Shown: piece by piece, positions 5,822 to 8,492 of the stretch
How positions within the stretch are numbered: position 1 is the stretch's first letter
How the letters are laid out: every line of letters begins with the position of its first letter
NCBI GenBank assembly: GCA_020217265.1
Contig: JAIWOS010000198.1
Span: 1-8,492 of the forward strand
DNA from: Thiobacillus sp.
GTDB taxonomy: Bacteria > Pseudomonadota > Gammaproteobacteria > Burkholderiales > Thiobacillaceae
Length of the DNA stretch: 8,492 nt
Direction: 5' to 3'
The notes under the pieces: generated by a model
What the model was told of the DNA's origin: nothing
The model's database searches: none
The model's input: only the letters and a program-made list of their open reading frames with translations
Made by a program: the position numbers and the translations under genes

Positions 5822-7237
5822 ATGAGTCTCTACGAACAACTGGCCGAGCGCCTGAAAACCCATATCCGCCAGGGGCTGTACACGCCCGGCCAGAAAGTGC
5901 CGTCGGTGCGGCGCTATTCGACCCAGCAGCAGGCCAGCGCCGCCAGCGTGGTGGCGGCGTATCGCCTGCTCGAAGCGCAGGGCTGGCTGGAGGCCAAGCC
6001 CCAGTCCGGCTATTACGTGCGCCGGCCCGACAGCCTGCCGCCGCAGGCCACGCAGACCTGCGACGAGGTGGTGCCGTGCCAGGTCAGCGTGTCCGGCCTC
6101 GCGGTGCGGCTGTATCACCAGCGCGACGGACTCATCACGCTCGGCGCGGCGGTGCCGCACGCCGACCTGCTGCCGGTGCGCGACTTGCGCGAGGCGACCC
6201 ACCGGGCGATGCGCCGCGCGCCCGACGCCGGCAGCCGCTACAGCTTCCCGCCGGGCGAAAAATCCCTGCGCCTGCAGATCGCCCGGCGCGCGGCGGAAGC
6301 CGGCTGCGCGCTCGACCCGGAGGATATTCAGGTCACCTGCGGCGCCCAGGAGGCGGTCCACCTCGCCCTGCGCGCGACCACCCGCCCGGGCGACGTGGTG
6401 GCGATCGAATCGCCCGCGTATTTCGGCACGCTGCAGGCGATCGAGTCGATGGGCCTGCAGGCGCTCGAAGTGCCGTGCGACGGCGACGGCATCAGCCTCG
6501 AAGCGCTCGCGCTTGCGCTGGAGCGCTGGCCCGTGAAGGCGGTGCTGGTGGTCGCCAATTTCAGCAACCCGAGCGGCTCGCTGATGCCCGACGCGCGCAA
6601 GCGCGAACTGGTGAAGATGCTGGCGGCGCGCGAGATTCCGCTGATCGAGGACGACGTCTACGGCGAACTGGCGCACGCGCGCGCCCGGCCGCACGCCGCC
6701 AAGGCCTACGACAGCACCGGCAATGTGCTGTACTGCGGCTCGTTTTCCAAGACGCTCGCGCCCGGCGCGCGCGTGGGCTGGCTGGTGCCCGGGCGCTGGG
6801 GGCAGGCGGTGTCGATGCTCAAGTACGTCAGCTCGATGGCCACCGCGACCCTGCCCCAGCTCGCGCTGGCCGAATACCTCGCCAGCGGCCGCTACGAGCG
6901 CCATCTGGCGCGCATGTGCCGCACCGTCGAATCCAACCTCCTGCGCGCGCAAACCCTCATCGCCGGCCATTTCCCCCACGGCACGCGGGTGAGCCGACCG
7001 CAGGGCGGATTTCTCTTGTGGGTGCAGATGCCGCCCGACTGCGACGCCATGGCCCTGTATCAGGCCGCCATCAACGAAGGCATCAGCATTTCGCCCGGGC
7101 CCCTGTTCTCGCCGCAGGAAAAATTCCGCAATTGCTTCCGGCTGTCCGTCGCGCTGCCGTGGGATGGCCGCGTCGAACAGGCGCTGGCCCGGCTGGGGGC
7201 GCTTGTCGAGCACGGTAAGGTTCGCTCACCGGGCTAG
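5822..7237 (+). CDS. MocR-type regulator: GntR helix-turn-helix fused to aminotransferase-like domain (YjiR-like)
   Basis: The product has 471 residues, close to E. coli YjiR. Residues 1-68 are a GntR winged helix: YEQLAERLKTHIRQGLYTPG, VPSVRR, the helix-turn-helix ASVVAAYRLLEAQGWL and the wing PQSGYYV. Residues about 90-460 form a fold-type I aminotransferase-like domain with an intact PLP site: ESPAY (196-200), Asn249 in FSNPSG, Asp278 and Tyr280 in EDDVYGEL, the PLP lysine Lys310 in SFSKTLAPG, and the carboxylate-binding Arg440 in NCFRLSV. MocR proteins usually sense PLP or an amino compound and regulate a neighbouring gene rather than acting as enzymes. The start has AAGGAGG four bases upstream. 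It diverges from the DUF1127-NTF2-cupin-membrane cluster across a perfect inverted repeat. The effector cannot be told from the sequence. Confidence 0.95.
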   Translation: MSLYEQLAERLKTHIRQGLYTPGQKVPSVRRYSTQQQASAASVVAAYRLLEAQGWLEAKPQSGYYVRRPDSLPPQATQTCDEVVPCQVSVSGLAVRLYHQRDGLITLGAAVPHADLLPVRDLREATHRAMRRAPDAGSRYSFPPGEKSLRLQIARRAAEAGCALDPEDIQVTCGAQEAVHLALRATTRPGDVVAIESPAYFGTLQAIESMGLQALEVPCDGDGISLEALALALERWPVKAVLVVANFSNPSGSLMPDARKRELVKMLAAREIPLIEDDVYGELAHARARPHAAKAYDSTGNVLYCGSFSKTLAPGARVGWLVPGRWGQAVSMLKYVSSMATATLPQLALAEYLASGRYERHLARMCRTVESNLLRAQTLIAGHFPHGTRVSRPQGGFLLWVQMPPDCDAMALYQAAINEGISISPGPLFSPQEKFRNCFRLSVALPWDGRVEQALARLGALVEHGKVRSPG

Positions 7238-7306
7238 CTGGGGTGAGGTTGGCCGCTCGCCGGGGAGGGAAGCACGCTCAACTGTCCACGCCGCGCGCGG
7301 ACGCGT

Positions 7307-7345
7307 GGCAAGTTTTCATGTGCGATCAACTTGCCTAAGCACATG
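7307..7345. repeat. Two interleaved inverted repeats (pseudoknot-capable)
   Basis: Stem A pairs ggcaagtt (7307-7314) with aacttgcc (7328-7335). Stem B pairs catgtgc (7317-7323) with gcacatg (7339-7345). The order A-B-A'-B' is that of an H-type pseudoknot, with connecting loops of 2, 4 and 3 bases. A third pair, gatcaa (7324-7329) with ttgatc (7357-7362), overlaps stem A. All are exact, but loops this short may prevent both stems forming at full length, so they could instead be alternative hairpins or DNA sites. Confidence 0.45.
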
Positions 7346-7509
7346 CCTCGCGCACCTTGATCTTTTGTAAGGCAGGCCATTAAAGCCGGCCATAGTCCGT
7401 CTGTATGCTGAATGATCCGGATGAGATTATTTCTGGACGACACCCAGATATCGATCCAGAGAAAACGAATGCTGCGCGACAATAGAAGACGCTCTATCCA
7501 GAAGGCTTT

Positions 7510-7710
7510 TCAGCGACTTGATTCATCGAGGTAGTCAAGAAAGTATCGGTTTGGGCTGAATAAGTCATCGCAAAGGCGGTGGAATGATTTCAGGCACTGA
7601 CAGGCCGATTGGAATGTCGCTATTGTGAAATATCGGCTGGCCACTTCGACCGAGAAAACGCCGCTGTCGAACTTCGTTAGCCAAATCCGTCGTACAGTCA
7701 GAGCCTGCAA
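7510..7710 (-). CDS. Doubtful 66-codon ORF in the low-G+C spacer
   Basis: A TTG at 7710 has GGGGAGG eight bases upstream and opens 66 codons ending in TGA at 7510. The product has mixed, protein-like composition with several aromatic residues (for example SVEVASRYFTIATF) but no motif I recognise. Codon use is less G+C-rich at third positions than in the flanking genes. It would diverge from the SRPBCC gene. It may be a small acquired gene, a remnant, or chance. Confidence 0.2.
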   Translation of the reverse strand: MQALTVRRIWLTKFDSGVFSVEVASRYFTIATFQSACQCLKSFHRLCDDLFSPNRYFLDYLDESSR

Positions 7711-7745
7711 TCTCGCAGCCTCCCCTTTCCCACCAGGAGACTGAT

Positions 7746-8192
7746 ATGTCCGACCGCACCGTTCGCTTGCATCGCGTCATCCGCACCACCCCGGAAAAGA
7801 TTTACCGCGCGTTCACCGAGGCCGAGGCACTGGCCAAGTGGCTGCCGCCGTATGGTTTCACTTGCACGGTGCATCAGCTCGATGCCTCGGTTGGCGGGGC
7901 GTTCCGCATGTCTTTCCGCAATTTTTCCACCGGCCACGCGCATGCGTTCGGCGGCGAGTATCTGGAACTGGCGCCGCATCGCCTGATCCGCTACACCGAC
8001 CGCTTCGACGATCCCAACCTGCCCGGCGTGCTCGAAGTCACGGTCAAGCTCGAGCCCGTTTCCTGCGGTACGGCGCTGTCGATCGAGCAGGCGGGCATTC
8101 CCGAGGCGATTCCGCTGGAGATGTGTTATCTCGGCTGGCAGGAATCGCTCGCGCAGCTGGCCGCGCTGGTGGAGCCGGATATCCCAGGTTGA
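7746..8192 (+). CDS. SRPBCC / AHSA1-domain protein
   Basis: The 148-residue product is a single START-like (SRPBCC) domain of the AHSA1 type. Landmarks are the N-terminal strand RTVRLHRVIRTTPEKIYRAF (4-23), the helix-turn TEAEALAKWLPPYGF (24-38), the Gly-rich hairpin VGGAFRMSF (49-57), GGEYLELAPHRLIRYTDRF (69-87) and the C-terminal helix LGWQESLAQLAALVEP (129-144). This fold binds hydrophobic ligands in a deep cavity; bacterial AHSA1-like proteins mostly have no known ligand and are often annotated as polyketide cyclase-like. The ATG is backed by AGGAGA five bases upstream. It stands alone, with the low-G+C spacer before it and a convergent regulator gene after it, so context gives no clue to function. 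Confidence 0.9.
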   Translation: MSDRTVRLHRVIRTTPEKIYRAFTEAEALAKWLPPYGFTCTVHQLDASVGGAFRMSFRNFSTGHAHAFGGEYLELAPHRLIRYTDRFDDPNLPGVLEVTVKLEPVSCGTALSIEQAGIPEAIPLEMCYLGWQESLAQLAALVEPDIPG

Positions 8193-8198
8193 ATTCCG

Positions 8199-8221
8199 GC
8201 GCGGGCCGACTGGGCCTGCGC
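8199..8221. terminator. GC-rich hairpin after the SRPBCC gene
   Basis: gcgcgggcc (8199-8207) pairs with ggcctgcgc (8213-8221) around a 5-base loop, with one G-T pair in nine. It lies seven bases after the SRPBCC stop, between convergent genes. There is no T-tract on either strand, so terminator function is only inferred from position. Confidence 0.35.
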
Positions 8222-8241
8222 GATGGGTACCGGTGCGCCGT

Positions 8242-8322
8242 TCAGGCGGTGCGTTCCGCCACCACGCGCAGGCGCCGGTAATCGGCCCACCAGGCGCCGT
8301 CGCGCCAGATCGGCGGCTTCAA
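8242..8322 (-). CDS. Possible 26-codon ORF overlapping the regulator stop
   Basis: A TTG at 8322 shares bases with the regulator's stop codon (ATTGA), which would allow translational coupling, and opens 26 codons to a TGA at 8244-8242. The product begins MKPPIWRDGAWWADYRRL, rich in Trp and Arg and more protein-like than the other frames here. There is a G-rich run (CTGGGG) about five bases upstream of the TTG. It could be a small cistron, a frameshifted C-terminal end of the regulator, or chance. Confidence 0.3.
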   Translation of the reverse strand: MKPPIWRDGAWWADYRRLRVVAERTA

Positions 8323-8492
8323 TCACGCCCCAGGCCGTGCGCCTTGAGCTTGCGGTAGAGCGTGCGCTCGGTGATGCCGAGCGCGGCGGCGACGCGGGCG
8401 CGGTGGCCGTCGTGCGCGGCCAGCAATTGCTGCAGGTGGGCGCGCTCGATGTCGCGCAGCGAAGCGGCGGCCGGCGCGGGGGACGCTGCGGG
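8319..8492 (-). CDS. Transcriptional regulator, C-terminal Fis-type HTH domain (partial)
   Basis: The last 57 codons of a gene that continues past the window edge. An Ala/Pro-rich linker leads into LRDIERAHLQQLLAAHDGHR and then the helix-turn-helix ARVAAALGITERTLYRKLKA, ending in HGLGRD. This is the Fis-like (HTH_8) DNA-binding domain found at the C-terminus of sigma-54-dependent regulators and NtrC/PrrA-type response regulators. The spacing ERTLYRKLK is characteristic. Whether a receiver and AAA+ domain precede it cannot be seen. It is convergent with the SRPBCC gene. Confidence 0.85.
   Translation of the reverse strand, partial: PAASPAPAAASLRDIERAHLQQLLAAHDGHRARVAAALGITERTLYRKLKAHGLGRD

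Larger units (their letters stand above)
7238..7745. other. 508-base spacer of lower G+C with no convincing gene
   Basis: The composition changes visibly after the MocR stop: A+T-rich patches appear and codon-like periodicity is lost. Inverted repeats present are ctcacc/ggtgag across the MocR stop (7225-7230 / 7242-7247), the palindrome ccgcgcgcgg (7291-7300), ccacgc/gcgtgg (7286-7291 / 7303-7308), an interleaved pair (listed separately) and tctgga/tccaga (7432-7437 / 7455-7460). A 26-codon plus-strand frame (7405-7485) lacks a ribosome-binding site. The region may be a decayed insert or hold regulatory RNA; nothing identifies it. The SRPBCC gene's ribosome-binding site is at its right end. 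Confidence 0.6.

Noticed and set aside
5801..7213. A 470-codon minus-strand open frame across the MocR gene
   Set aside because: It is antisense to an intact, motif-complete MocR gene; the long open frame is due to high G+C.
7405..7485. A 26-codon plus-strand frame in the spacer
   Set aside because: It has no ribosome-binding site, no motif, and is too short to support without conservation.
7565..7789. A 74-codon minus-strand frame overlapping the start of the SRPBCC gene
   Set aside because: It begins inside the SRPBCC coding region, has no ribosome-binding site and no recognisable domain.

Overview
The window is G+C-rich and gene-dense. Its gene content and order (lipoprotein, apaG, rpe, gph, trpE) are typical of Betaproteobacteria, and the protein sequences look closest to the Thiobacillus/Nitrosomonadales side of that class. 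This placement rests on recognising families and gene order, not on a search. If the organism is an autotroph, rpe and gph would also serve the Calvin cycle and phosphoglycolate salvage.

Left part (1-3805): the 5' end of a Pro-rich lipoprotein gene (probably the murein transglycosylase MltA) and apaG lie on the minus strand. A 30-residue membrane protein ORF sits between them on the plus strand. Then rpe, gph and trpE run in line on the plus strand. The rpe-gph and gph-trpE gaps are unusual: each has a G-rich arm just after the upstream stop and a C-rich complementary arm just before the next start, and neither gph nor trpE has a visible Shine-Dalgarno sequence. trpE is not followed by trpG; a convergent gene on the other strand comes next, behind a perfect 10-bp hairpin.

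Middle part (3792-7237): this is the most interesting block. A MocR-type regulator (GntR helix-turn-helix fused to a PLP-binding aminotransferase fold) reads rightward. A tight leftward cluster diverges from it: DUF1127 protein, NTF2/SnoaL-like protein, cupin, a 21-codon mini-ORF that shares bases with both neighbours, and a seven-helix membrane protein with an internal duplication. A perfect 16-bp inverted repeat (5710-5725 / 5743-5758) in the divergent spacer is a strong operator candidate. The MocR/DUF1127 pair matches the E. coli yjiR-yjiS arrangement; the rest of the cluster has no function known to me. A PLP-sensing switch controlling small-molecule-fold proteins and a transporter-like membrane protein is a reasonable but unproven reading.

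Right part (7238-8492): about 500 bases of visibly lower G+C with no convincing gene follow, including two interleaved inverted repeats and one weak small ORF. Next come an AHSA1/SRPBCC-domain protein on the plus strand, a hairpin, a possible 26-codon ORF, and the C-terminal Fis-type DNA-binding domain of a regulator on the minus strand that continues past the window.

No rRNA, tRNA, CRISPR array or recognisable insertion sequence was seen.
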